Shown here: in pieces, positions 23,515 to 54,114 of the stretch | Layout: each line of letters starts with the position of its first letter | Position numbering within the stretch: position 1 is the stretch's first letter | Origin: Archivesica marissinica | Lineage: Eukaryota; Mollusca; Bivalvia; Venerida; Vesicomyidae | Direction of reading: 5' to 3' | Assembly: GCA_014843695.1 (NCBI GenBank) | Contig: CM026391.1 | Location: forward strand, 19,234,871 to 19,298,870 | Length of the DNA: 64,000 nt | The notes under the pieces: model-generated | Database searches by the model: none | Told to the model about the DNA's origin: nothing | Seen by the model: only the letters and a program-made list of their open reading frames with translations | Position numbers and translations under genes: made by a program

Positions 23515-24651
23515 TAACATAGAGCTTAACATAACATAGAGTTTAACATAACATAGAGTTTAACATGACATAGAGTTTAACATGACATAGAGTTTAACAT
23601 AACATAGAGTTTAACATAACATAGAGTTTAACATAACATAGAGTTTAACATAACATAGAGTTTAACATAACATAGAGTTTAACATGACATAGAGTTTAAC
23701 ATGACATAGAGTTTAACATAACATAGAGTTTAACATAACATGAAGTTTAACATGACATAGAGTTTAACATAACATAGGGTTTAACATGACATAGAGTTTA
23801 ACATAACATAGAGTTTAACATAATATATAGTTTAACATGACATAGAGTTTAACATAACATAGAGTTTAACATGACATAGAGTTTAACATAACATAGAGTT
23901 TAACATAACATAGAGTTTAACATAATATATAGTTTAACATGACATAGAGTTTAACATGACATAGAGTTTAACATAACATAGAGTTTAACATAACATAGAG
24001 TTTAACATAACATAGGGTTTAACATAACATAGAGCTTAACATAACATAGAGTTTGGCATAACATAGAGTTTAACGTAACATAGAGTTTAACATAATATAG
24101 AGTTTAACATGACAGAGTTAAACATGACATAGAGTTTAACATAATATATTGTTCAACATAACATAGAGTTAAACATGACATATAGTTTAACATAACATAG
24201 AGATTAACATAACATAGAGTTTAGCATAACATAGAGTTTAATATAACAGAGAGTTTATCATAATATAGAGTTTAACATAACATACATATAGTTTAACATA
24301 ACATACATAAAGTTTAACATAGAGTTTAACATAACATAGAGTTTAACATAACATAAAGTTTAACATGACATAGAGTTTAACATAACATATAGTTTAACAT
24401 AACATAGAGTTTAACATAACATATAGTTTAACATGACATAGAGTTTAACATAACATAGAGTTTAACATAACATATAGTTTAACATGACATAGAGTTTAAC
24501 ATAACATATAGTTTAACATGACATAGAGTTTAACATAACATAGATTTTAACATAACATAGAGTTTAACATAACATATAGTTTAACATGACATAGAGTTTA
24601 ACATAACATAGATTTTAACATAACATAGAGTTTAACATAACATAGAGTTTA
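23515..24651. repeat. 17-bp satellite, about 67 units
   Basis: CATAGAGTTTAACATAA with period 17; ATGACA, ATATA and AGATTTT variants form scattered higher-order blocks. Confidence 0.95.
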
Positions 24652-24656
24652 TTGGC

Positions 24657-24957
24657 GTGTGTGTTTTACGTTTATTTATCGTCGCTACAGGTTGCCCATA
24701 TGAGCGACGCCTCCTGAAGATATTAGTCATTTTAGATTTTGGAGGATAGTGCAATGATACAGACAGAGACCCATTCCAGAGTCTCCTCTGGTTCTTTTAC
24801 GTGCACGGTGTAAAGCACCGACACGAGACCTCGGTTTAACGTCCCATCTGAAAGACTGTTAATTTTATTAGGGTCAGATTAGGATCCCCCCGATCGAACC
24901 TGCGATCCCTGGATTACCAGTCCAGCGTGTTACCACTGGACTACAGATCCGTCTGTA
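24657..24957 (-). mobile_element. SINE family A inserted at the end of the 17-bp array
   Basis: AGAGTTTATTGGC (24644-24656) and AGAGTTTAATGGC (24958-24970) form a TSD with one mismatch; the first part is array sequence. The head has an insertion GATTAGGATCCCC. Confidence 0.9.
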
Positions 24958-25030
24958 AGAGTTTAATGGCATTGAACATTTACATATTTATAGCCATAAA
25001 CATTTGTACAACGATTGTGATTGATATATA

Positions 25031-25839
25031 CAGTTAAACCTGTGTTAAGCAGCCAGGCAAGGGAGTCAGAGAAAGTGGCTGCTTAGCACAGGTGGCTGCT
25101 TAATACAGGTCAAATGTATACAGTGAAACCTGTGTTAAGCAGCCAGGCAAGGGAGTCAGAGAAAGTGGCTGCTTAGCACAGGTGGTTGCTTAATACAGGT
25201 CAAATGTATACAGTGAAACCTGTGTTAAGCAGCCAGGCAAGGGAGTCAGAGAAAGTGGCTGCTTAGCACAGGTGGTTGCTTAATACAGGTCAAATGTATA
25301 CAGTGAAACCTGTGTTAAGCAGCCAGGCAAGGGAGTCAGAGAAAGTGGCTGCTTAGCACAGGTGGTTGCTTAATACAGGTCAAATGTATACAGTGAAACC
25401 TGTGTTAAGCAGCCAGGCAAGGGAGTCAGAGAAAGTGGCTGCTTAGCACAGGTGGTTGCTTAATACAGGTCAAATGTATACAGTGAAACCTGTGTTAAGC
25501 AGCCAGGCAAGGGAGTCAGAGAAAGTGGCTGCTTAGCACAGGTGGTTGCTTAATACAGGTCAAATGTATACAGTGAAACCTGTGTTAAGCAGCCAGGCAA
25601 GGGAGTCAGAGAAAGTGGCTGCTTAGCACAGGTGGTTGCTTAATACAGGTCAAATGTATACAGTGAAACCTGTGTTAAGCAGCCAGGCAAGGGAGTCAGA
25701 GAAAGTGGCTGCTTAGCACAGTTGGTTGCTTAATACAGGTCAAATGTATAGTAAAACAACATATTTGGAATCTTGAAACTTGAATCTTGAATACAGGTTG
25801 GCTGCTTAATGGAGGTGACCACTAACACAGGTTTGACTG
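25031..25839. mobile_element. TA-flanked MITE with internal 90-bp tandem expansion
   Basis: CAGTTAAACCTGTG at the left and CACAGGTTTGACTG at the right with TA outside. Between them are eight near-identical 90-base units, each starting at a copy of the terminal sequence (CAGTGAAACCTGTGTTAAGC). The rest of the MITE follows from 25751. Confidence 0.9.
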
Positions 25840-25841
25840 TA

Positions 25842-26446
25842 CATGTATATACAGCAATAAAATATTATCCAATCATACTTGCATGTCCATCATTTCCCGA
25901 TTCTCAACTTAAAGTTATTTAGCGGAATTTCTAGGTTGTTAATTAACTGTATACGACAATACAGACTATATAAAGATACCGCCAGAGATCTGCGACCGAG
26001 AGATGGACGTCCTATTATCGAAACTGTGAAAATGATCACAGACAGATATATTGCTTGTTAACAACTGGACAATATAAATATTATACGATAAATTATCGCA
26101 GTTATTGTGGGACAATTCGCACTTCCAGCCCCTTTTTCAGATCCCCGCATTTGATAAGGGTCGAAAAGTATCGAAATAAATTTTACTTATCGCGTTACGT
26201 ATATGTTTTTGGACACCGCCCATTATTTGTTCAAAAATTATTGCTACACGAAAAGCTATCATATTAGCGATTGATCAGCGAGATCGATATTTGGTTATCT
26301 GTCTTTATATCGGACCCGGTCAATCATTGTCTATAATAAAATTGTTTGATTGTTATCTAAAATTATTTATGGAATGTTTAAATGTAACTGTAAAACAAAC
26401 ATGCGCAGAATCTCGCTACAATACAGGTGTATAATACTTAATTAAT
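25842..26446. other. no feature recognised
   Basis: AT-rich DNA with short frames only; no domain or repeat assigned. Confidence 0.4.
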
Positions 26447-26664
26447 AGTTTATACACATTTATTTTAGCTCGATTGCGAAACAAGTTCTTACAACTGATA
26501 TTAATCGTTCTCGATATCTCATTCCTGATGTAATCCATCGCCACGAGGGAGAGAGAAGAGGCAATGTGGAATTTAAATGCCTTGTCTAAGGGCACAAACG
26601 TAACGACTCCAGCGGAGGCTCGAACTCCGGGCCTTTCGCACCTGAAGTAAACGCGCTACCACTT
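26447..26664 (-). mobile_element. SINE family C
   Basis: Tail TAGTTTATACACATTTATTT to B-box GGCTCGAACTCCGGG; the head ends at CGCGCTACCAC, so the A-box end is missing. Confidence 0.85.
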
Positions 26665-26675
26665 AATAGTACTTG

Positions 26676-26810
26676 GCCTCCGTGGTAACTTTTGAATCAC
26701 TTGCACCTCGCCGTTGTAGGTTCGAATCCAATACGGGTGTAGAGCTACTTCATGTGGAAGGTCGGTGGCTCTACCTGAAGCCGTCCGCCCATGTCTGAAC
26801 AACATATTTC
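26676..26810 (+). mobile_element. SINE family E, partial
   Basis: CCTCCGTGGTAAC tRNA-like start, B-box GGTTCGAATCC, body GTGGAAGGTCGGTGGCTCTA shared with 59360-59500. Confidence 0.55.
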
Positions 26811-27320
26811 AGTATATTTATCAGCTTTGCAACCATTGTAATTTGAAATCAATATTCACGAACATTAGACATTATTAAGTACACTGCTGTTTTCAATTGT
26901 GTTTACCCAATTCTAACTTAAAACACCTCTTTAACCCTTTCCCTCATAGAAGCACATTTTGACGCAAATACCAATGCGACATACATTGACAATGTAGTAG
27001 CCAAATCAATGTTCATAATTAAGGCCAGAATCTCATGTAGTCCCAGTAATATTAATAGCGGTGGGGTGGGCTGTCGTTTGTATAATAGTAAATAAATCTC
27101 TATGAAGAAAAGGGTTAAAACGTTAAAGGTACACGTCGTGTCAACAACCAATGGATGCGCGACCATTGCTCCCTGACTTACAGTGCCTTCCAATGGACAG
27201 ACCTACATCAAATCGAGACACACATACCGTACTTGTGTATCATGTTAACTATTTGGTGCTTGAAAAAGTATCGAAACTTAAAAGATTTCACCACCACTAG
27301 GAAGAAAGACTCTGGAATTG

Positions 27321-27436
27321 AAGTGCCTTGTCTAAGTACACAATCGTAACGGCTACAGCTGGGAGCGAACACCGGGTAACTCACGTGAAACAAACACTCT
27401 ACCACTGCGCTATCACGCCTCTATCACGGCTTCCAC
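27321..27436 (-). mobile_element. SINE family C, 5' half
   Basis: GTGCCTTGTCTAAGTACACA to a duplicated head end (CGCTATCACGCCTCTATCACGGCTTCC). Confidence 0.7.
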
Positions 27437-27464
27437 AACATAGGGAAGTTATACGGTGGGACTT

Positions 27465-27617
27465 TAGCCTGGGTTCCAGTCTGTCCATTTTGCACTTTTT
27501 AACTTCTAGCCAAATGATATGTTCAGAAACTCAATACGGCCCAATTAACAGTCTCGGTGTTAAAATATATTTATTTGACTGACCAGGCAAAATATATCGA
27601 CGCCTGTTCCCAGGCTA
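27465..27617. mobile_element. MITE G, about 150 bp
   Basis: TAGCCTGGGTTCCAGTCTG to TGTTCCCAGGCTA. It is the reverse complement of the copy at 36413-36563 and carries GACTGACCAGGCAAAATATA. Confidence 0.75.
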
Positions 27618-27769
27618 GGCGGGAATAATAGTAGATGAATAACCCCTTATGATTCAATTGGGTCACTCTGTAGGAAAACCAACATGCTAAACATGAAAAC
27701 GCATAATGTGTGGACCGGTAATGATATTAATACATTCATCTTGGTATCAAATTTAGATAATATCTGATT

Positions 27770-27929
27770 GCTTCTCACCAACCCTTCCCGGGTTCGAGTC
27801 TCGGACCGGGATATATATGTGATGGTACGGCGATCGCCATACCCGATACTGTCCGGTTAAAGCAGTGGTTAGCACGTTTGCTTCTCACCAATGAACGTCG
27901 GGTTCGATCCTCGGACCGGCGGGAAATAC
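27770..27929 (+). mobile_element. two SINE family B head fragments in tandem
   Basis: TTGCTTCTCACCAACCC...GGACCGGGATATATATGTGA and then CTGTCCGGTTAAAGCAGTGG...CTCGGACCGGCGGGAAAT; both end soon after the B-box. Confidence 0.75.
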
Positions 27930-27994
27930 ATGCTCTGCAAAATGTATTTAAATAATGCTTGCATGCTGGAAAATAATGCATACTCGTGTCAATG

Positions 27995-28268
27995 GTCCAG
28001 TGGTTAACAAGTTGGACTGCGAACACATGGGTTGGAGGTTCGATCTCCCGTCTGACCCTAATAAAATTAACAGTCTTTCAGATGGGACTTTAAACCGAGG
28101 TCTCGTGTCGGTGCCGTACACCGTGCACGTAAAAGAACCAGAGGAGACTCTGGAATGTGTCTCTGTCTGTATCATGCACTATCCTCTAAACATCTAAGAT
28201 GGTTAATCTCTTCAGGAGGCGTCGCTCATATGGGCAACCGGTAGCGACGATAAATAAACGTAAACAAC
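27995..28268 (+). mobile_element. SINE family A, adjacent to the assembly gap
   Basis: Divergent head (CCAGTGGTTAACAAGTTGGA) and standard body and tail; the copy ends at CGTAAACAACA where the N run begins. Confidence 0.85.
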
Positions 28269-28269
28269 A

Positions 28270-29269
28270 NNNNNNNNNNNNNNNNNNNNNNNNNNNNNNN
28301 NNNNNNNNNNNNNNNNNNNNNNNNNNNNNNNNNNNNNNNNNNNNNNNNNNNNNNNNNNNNNNNNNNNNNNNNNNNNNNNNNNNNNNNNNNNNNNNNNNNN
28401 NNNNNNNNNNNNNNNNNNNNNNNNNNNNNNNNNNNNNNNNNNNNNNNNNNNNNNNNNNNNNNNNNNNNNNNNNNNNNNNNNNNNNNNNNNNNNNNNNNNN
28501 NNNNNNNNNNNNNNNNNNNNNNNNNNNNNNNNNNNNNNNNNNNNNNNNNNNNNNNNNNNNNNNNNNNNNNNNNNNNNNNNNNNNNNNNNNNNNNNNNNNN
28601 NNNNNNNNNNNNNNNNNNNNNNNNNNNNNNNNNNNNNNNNNNNNNNNNNNNNNNNNNNNNNNNNNNNNNNNNNNNNNNNNNNNNNNNNNNNNNNNNNNNN
28701 NNNNNNNNNNNNNNNNNNNNNNNNNNNNNNNNNNNNNNNNNNNNNNNNNNNNNNNNNNNNNNNNNNNNNNNNNNNNNNNNNNNNNNNNNNNNNNNNNNNN
28801 NNNNNNNNNNNNNNNNNNNNNNNNNNNNNNNNNNNNNNNNNNNNNNNNNNNNNNNNNNNNNNNNNNNNNNNNNNNNNNNNNNNNNNNNNNNNNNNNNNNN
28901 NNNNNNNNNNNNNNNNNNNNNNNNNNNNNNNNNNNNNNNNNNNNNNNNNNNNNNNNNNNNNNNNNNNNNNNNNNNNNNNNNNNNNNNNNNNNNNNNNNNN
29001 NNNNNNNNNNNNNNNNNNNNNNNNNNNNNNNNNNNNNNNNNNNNNNNNNNNNNNNNNNNNNNNNNNNNNNNNNNNNNNNNNNNNNNNNNNNNNNNNNNNN
29101 NNNNNNNNNNNNNNNNNNNNNNNNNNNNNNNNNNNNNNNNNNNNNNNNNNNNNNNNNNNNNNNNNNNNNNNNNNNNNNNNNNNNNNNNNNNNNNNNNNNN
29201 NNNNNNNNNNNNNNNNNNNNNNNNNNNNNNNNNNNNNNNNNNNNNNNNNNNNNNNNNNNNNNNNNNNNN
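28270..29269. other. assembly gap, 1,000 N
   Basis: Exactly 1,000 N, so the length is a placeholder. Long frames running through it are meaningless. Confidence 0.99.
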
Positions 29270-29985
29270 ACACACACACAACACACACACAACACACACA
29301 CAACACACACACAACACACATAACACACACAACACACACAACACAAACAACACACACAACACACACAGCACACATAGCACACACAACACACACACAGCAC
29401 ACACAACACACACAACACACACAACACACATAACACACACACAACACACACAACACACATCAAACACACACAACACACACACACACACAAACATGCACAC
29501 ACGAACATGCACACAACACACACACACAACACACACGCAAGCATGCACACAACACACACACAACACACACACAACACACACACAGCACACACACAACACA
29601 CACACGCAAACATGCACACACAACACACACACAAACACACACACAACACATACACACACATACAAACATGCACACAACACACACACACATACACACACAC
29701 CACACACGTACACAACACATACGCAAACACACACACACAACACATACACACACACACAAACAAACATACACACAACACACACATACACAAACACACATAC
29801 ACACACACATACACAACACATACACAAACACACACACACAACACAAACAACACACATACACATACACACACATCATACACACACATACACACACATACAT
29901 ACACACACATAACACACACAACACACACACGCACATACGCAAACGCACACACACAACACACACACACACACAACACACAATAATA
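29270..29985. repeat. CA-rich low-complexity tract
   Basis: (CA)n interrupted by CAACAC, CAAACA, CATACA and CATGCA for about 700 bases; it borders the gap, so its true length is unknown. Confidence 0.95.
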
Positions 29986-29996
29986 TATAATTATAA

Positions 29997-30842
29997 TACA
30001 AACAATACAATACAATACAAACAATACAATACAATACAATACAAACAATACAATACAATACAATACAATACAATACAATACAATAAAATACAAACAATAC
30101 AATACAATACAAACAATACAATACAATACAATACAAACAATACAATACAATACAAACAATACAATACAAACAATACAATACAAACAATACAAAACAATAC
30201 AATACAAACAATACAATACAAACAATACAATACAATACATACAATACAAACAATACAATACATACAATACATACAATACAATACAATACATACAATACAA
30301 TACAAACAATACAATACAAACAATACAATACATACAATACATACAATACAATACAATACATACAATACAATACAAACAATACAATACAAACAATACATAC
30401 AATACATACAATACATACAATACATACAATACAAACAATACAATACATACAATACATACAATACAATACAATACATACAATACATACAATACAATACAAT
30501 ACAAACAATACAATACATGACAATACATACAATACAATACAATACATACAATACATACAATACAATACAATACATACAATACAATACATGACCATACAAT
30601 GCAATACAATACAATATAATACAATACAATACATGACCATACAATACAATACAATACAATACATGACCATACAATACAATACAATACATGACCATACAAT
30701 ACATGACCATACAATACATGACCATACATACAATACAATACAATACAATGCAATACAATACAATACATGACCATACAATACAATACAATATAATACAATA
30801 CAATACATGACCATACAATACATGACCATACATACAATACAA
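29997..30842. repeat. (ACAAT)n-derived satellite
   Basis: CAATACAATACAAACAATAC patterns, with CATACAATA variants in the middle and CATGACCATACAATA in the last 260 bases. Together with the CA tract, more than 1.5 kb has almost no G on the + strand. Confidence 0.95.
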
Positions 30843-31581
30843 TAAGCATAAAATAGTTACAGCTATGTTTATAGCAACTAGACAGTAAAACAGGCAGTGG
30901 CCTGGAATCTTATAAAAGAGCAAACGTGTATGTTAACAGTATTCAAATATATGCTGTATAAATGTGCTAGTTTCGATGTTTATTTGCAAAATATATAAAT
31001 TTGGAATATAAATTTGGAAATATATAAATTTGGAAATATATAATGATCTTAGAGTTGAATAATGTGGGCAGCTTAGTATGACTTGATACTCATTGTCCAA
31101 CATTATATAGTTACTCGTTGTATATGTCCACAAGTCTAGTGTAACAATAAATACATAGTCTCGTTTCATACAAGTTTAAGTGATGCTTATTATATCATTA
31201 TAGTTGAATAAAACTTGTCACGTTCATAAATGTATATACACTCTGCCATATTTTATGAAATTTATGTTTGTCATGGAGAAAATCTAAATAAGCTACTAGC
31301 TTCCGATTTAATCCATCTGTTCTTGTATATTAATGTTACAACATGATGTAAATATTGATAAAATAAAATATGTTTAAACTAAGTGATGCTCGATTTTTTT
31401 TGGGCGCAGAAAAAAACATCTTCACGTGGTACAAAAACATTGATACACGTTAAACAATTAGTATCCTGTATGTGGTGCTCAATTTATTAATTGGGTCTAC
31501 AAATTTAAATTCGCTAGCTACGCCCCTGGCTAGTAATGAGACGTAAGGTGGACTAGACACCACCATTCTACAATATCCTAA
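30843..31581. other. no gene; short AATTTGGAAATATAT repeats
   Basis: AT-rich. Three close copies of AAATTTGGAATAT-like text lie at about 30990-31045. Nothing else was recognised. Confidence 0.4.
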
Positions 31582-31594
31582 ATGCATGTGTATT

Positions 31595-32002
31595 TTTTAA
31601 ACTTTATTTATTTTACAACGATTGCGAAGCAGGTTTTAACAACTTATATTAATCACTCTCGTTGGCGTGGATTGTGGTCATTTATGTGGGACGAAAACGG
31701 AATAACCGGAGAAAACCCACATGTTGTTTTTAGTAGATTATTTAGAATAAGTTTAAACTTTATATTTATTTTACGATTGCGAAGCAAGTTTTAACAACTT
31801 ATATTAATCACTCTCGTTGGCGCGGATGAAAGCGTATATGTGATCATTCGTGTGGGAGGAAACCGGAGTACCCGGAGAAAACCCATCTGTCCGATCTGGC
31901 GACCACCGTACCATCTCACATACTTCCCGGTCCGAGGATCGAACCCGGGTTGCATTGGTGAGAAGCGAGCGCGCTAACCACTGCGCTAATCGGACAACCC
32001 AT
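31595..32002 (-). mobile_element. dimeric SINE family B in a single TSD
   Basis: A partial minus copy (about 31601-31721) and a full minus copy (about 31751-31999) stand in series, separated by ATGTTGTTTTTAGTAGATTA. ATGCATGTGTATT flanks the pair at 31582-31594 and 32003-32015. Confidence 0.88.
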
Positions 32003-32093
32003 ATGCATGTGTATTGTGTTGATATATTCAAATAGTGACGAACTAGATCATTGTTGCCAAAACCTGTTTTAATATTCTTCAAAGACGCTCTTT

Positions 32094-32169
32094 TTATTTA
32101 TGTAAATAATGTATCCATTTGTTTTATTAATTGTGTGTCTCTTATCCATTCCGAGAAACAGCTACTAAT
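32094..32169. repeat. 75-bp repeat shared with 43442-43519
   Basis: ATGTAAATAATGTATCCATT through CCGAGAAACAGCTACTAATT is nearly identical to the second copy in PRDM intron 1. Confidence 0.7.
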
Positions 32170-32570
32170 TAGTTCAACCGCGATCTGATCGAGTCTGATA
32201 ACGATTTTTTTTTTTAATTCAGTATTTCAAATTTTCTGGTTTTAATAAATATTTAATTTTCAATTAGTGACTGTTGCTCGGTTTTAATATGTAAATATAA
32301 TAATATGTCGTTAGACTGTGATAATTTGATTATCTGTGATTATATTAGTCTCTTATAATTCTTTTATAATGAACGGTGTTGTACTATGCCACGATAATTT
32401 GTTGTGTATATTTTATGTATTGCACAACGATGAGACTGAAATAAGGAATACATCTACGCTAATACTTTATCTTAACTAATATATAAAACACATCATTGTC
32501 CAATAAATATAATATAAGAAATAATAATGCTATGTTGTAGAATCTACCTGATGTACAAGCGTCATTAATG
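32170..32570. other. no feature recognised
   Basis: Very AT-rich DNA without an assignable repeat or frame. Confidence 0.4.
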
Positions 32571-32571
32571 T

Positions 32572-32731
32572 TAGTTTATACTAATTCATTTTAGCTGGAT
32601 TGCGAAACAAGTTCTTATAACTTATATTAATCACGCTCGAGACCTCATTTCTGGTGGAATCCATCGCCATGAAGGAGAGAGTAGAGGCACCATGGAATTT
32701 AAATGCCTTGCTTATGGGCACAATCGTAACG
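32572..32731 (-). mobile_element. SINE family C, head-less
   Basis: Tail TAGTTTATACTAATTCATTT to GGGCACAATCGTAACG; the tRNA-like head is absent. Confidence 0.75.
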
Positions 32732-32774
32732 TCAGTGTCACACCAGAGCAAAACAGCACATTGTGTTGCCTTTT

Positions 32775-33022
32775 TATTTACGTTTATTTATCGTCGCTAC
32801 CGGTTGCCCATTTGAGAGACGGGCAGTTTACCAAACAACACCTTTCCTGAGCAGACTCCAGCGGTTAACCAGTACTTGGTGCACCAACTGTAAGAAACTG
32901 CCAACATTTTCATATAAAGAGACACGGTCTGAGCTGGACTCGAACCCGTTACCATCAGTGATGATAGGTTACAGTTGTATACAAGTCAGCGACCATAACC
33001 ACTCGACCACGGAGATTGGTTA
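32775..33022 (-). mobile_element. SINE family D, full copy
   Basis: Tail TTTACGTTTATTTATCGTCG as in family A, body CCAGTACTTGGTGCACCAAC, head with B-box GGACTCGAACCCG and end CATAACCACTCGACCACGGA. The variable-arm hairpin (ATCAGTGATGAT) suggests a class II tRNA ancestor. Confidence 0.85.
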
Positions 33023-33279
33023 CTATGTGTACTGTATCTGTATATATACGTTTTCTCCTCAAATATTACAGTAATAGGAAATGCTACACCCCTGATTTAC
33101 CCCCAGATTTACGCCCTGTCAAAAAAAAGACTTGTAAAGTGTGCGTCTACAGAACATATTTTATAATGTTTCCCTTGAATTGCAGTTACACGAATTTAGT
33201 TTAATCATATTTTAATGCTCGATACGTTTCTACATATAGCACAAAACACGACAACTTAAAGACAAGTAAATAGGTCGGG

Positions 33280-33430
33280 CTACCCTGGGAACAGGCGTTG
33301 ATATAGTTTGCCTGGTCAGTCATATACATATATTTTAATACCGAAATCATTAATTGGGCCGTATTGAGTTTCTGATCATTTTGCCAGAAGTAAATTGGTG
33401 AAAAATCGACAGACTGTGGAATCCAGGCTA
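33280..33430. mobile_element. MITE G
   Basis: TACCCTGGGAACAGGCGTTG to GGAATCCAGGCTA; same interior as 36413-36563. Confidence 0.75.
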
Positions 33431-33730
33431 TGGTCGGGCCACACATTCTAGAACACATAGATATTAATTTTATGTTCGGCACTTGAATGCATTAACATTA
33501 TAATTGCATATAGTATAGCCAATGTTATCAATTATCTTTAGTTATTAGAAATTCTATAAATGTGTAATTGTCAACATTTATATATTACTCTCACTTAATA
33601 TTCAATTATCACGTGATCATTAATTGTATAATTATGTTATTACTAGTTTTGTTAAGATGATAAAATCTTCCAAAATGAACGTCTGTTCTGTTCTGTTCTG
33701 TTCTGTACTTTGATATACCATCATGAGTGT

Positions 33731-34014
33731 TTTACGTTTATTTATCGTCGCTACCGGTTGTCCATATGAACGACGCCTCCTGAAGAGATTAGTCATTTTA
33801 GATGTTTAGAGGAGTGTGCAATGATACAGACAGAGACCCATTCCAGAGTCTCCTCTGGTTCTTTTACGTGCACGGTGTAAAGCACCGACACGAGACCTCG
33901 GCTTAAAGTCCCAACTTAACGATTGTTAATTTTATTATGGTCAGACGGGGGTCGATCCTGCAACCCCTGGATTACCAGTCCATGGATCGCAGGTTCGATC
34001 CTCCGTCTGACCCA
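33731..34014 (-). mobile_element. SINE family A with fold-back head
   Basis: Minus copy reaching ATTACCAGTCCA, then a plus-strand repeat of the head (TGGATCGCAGGTTCGATCC...CTGACCC). TCATGAGTGT (33721-33730) and TAATGAGTGT (34015-34024) enclose the whole. Confidence 0.85.
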
Positions 34015-34299
34015 TAATGAGTGTAATATATATGTGAGATCATGATTATATAGCCAAGTGTTCAAATAAATACATATCTACATTTCCATCCCGTATTATA
34101 ACAGATAGTTCGCTATTTATCTCAGTATCATTTGCATTGTAATTTCGTATACGATTATATATACTATTTATCTAAAGTATTATAACAATTAATTATATTT
34201 ACTGAGAAAATAAACAGAAGTCTAAAGAAAGTTATCAAAGGGAATAAATTATCCCCATTGGGTTACCTGCTGATAAAAGATGCGCGCGATTACGTTAAG

Positions 34300-34670
34300 T
34301 TGCATTGTCGTCGTCATCCAATCAAAACACGGGATATCGAATACTGACCAATCGTGGTATTACATAATACATTATCCGTATGTGTTTGTGGGTGGAGTTT
34401 ATGTCAATCACTTTCAATTTTTGCGAAAAAGTGCGAGTTTGATGAAATATTTGGGATGCTGAAAAGTGGTGCTTCCAAAATATCACAAATTAGTCCTGTT
34501 GTGATTTACCCACGTGCAACATGTCATAATGTCGCGAGACATATTGTACTTAATGAAGACAGTTTGAAAAAATTAACTTAGAAACGCAGACAAATTAATT
34601 TAAATACTTAAGAGTTTATACAATATATAGTTATTAGCGCATATTTTGACGAACGTTGACTTTGTGAATC
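34300..34670 (+). promoter_or_regulatory. candidate promoter / 5' flank of the PRDM gene
   Basis: Upstream of the ATG is repeat-poor DNA with two CCAAT boxes at 34318-34322 and 34348-34352, 30 bp apart. The pair is a plausible NF-Y arrangement. I see no clear TATA box or initiator at a fixed distance, so the transcription start is not placed. Assignment as promoter is inference from position. Confidence 0.3.
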
Positions 34671-53852
<19,182 letters not shown>

Positions 53853-53989
53853 AGATTACATATAAGATAGGGTGAAGATACGTCACAAATGTGCTATAGC
53901 AGGAAGAAAAACATAGGAACAAACTGTGATTTTTAAATATCTGTGAATTTATAGCTTAGATCTATATATTTTATGTAAACTATGTGGAT

Positions 53990-53995
53990 ATTAAA
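53990..53995 (+). promoter_or_regulatory. candidate polyadenylation signal ATTAAA
   Basis: The common variant ATTAAA lies 138 bases past the PRDM stop codon and about 120 bases before the 64-bp satellite. If used, the 3' UTR would be short and would exclude the satellite. Confidence 0.35.
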
Positions 53996-54114
53996 GCGTA
54001 CGTATTCGCTCCCGATTGATGTACCCCTCCGGGACCCTAACGTGTAGTTTATGTGCATTGTATTATCCTTATGTTCATGTAACCTATAGCCGGCCTGTCA
54101 GGAACTGTGATCTG

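Noticed and set aside
29270..30842. Telomeric or centromeric DNA
   Set aside because: No TTAGGG-type repeats; the units are simple CA and ACAAT without higher-order structure visible here.
28186..30849. Long open frames of up to 887 codons on the minus strand
   Set aside because: They run through 1,000 N and through CA- and ACAAT-rich satellite. The residues are simple periodic C/V/Y strings, so this is not a gene.
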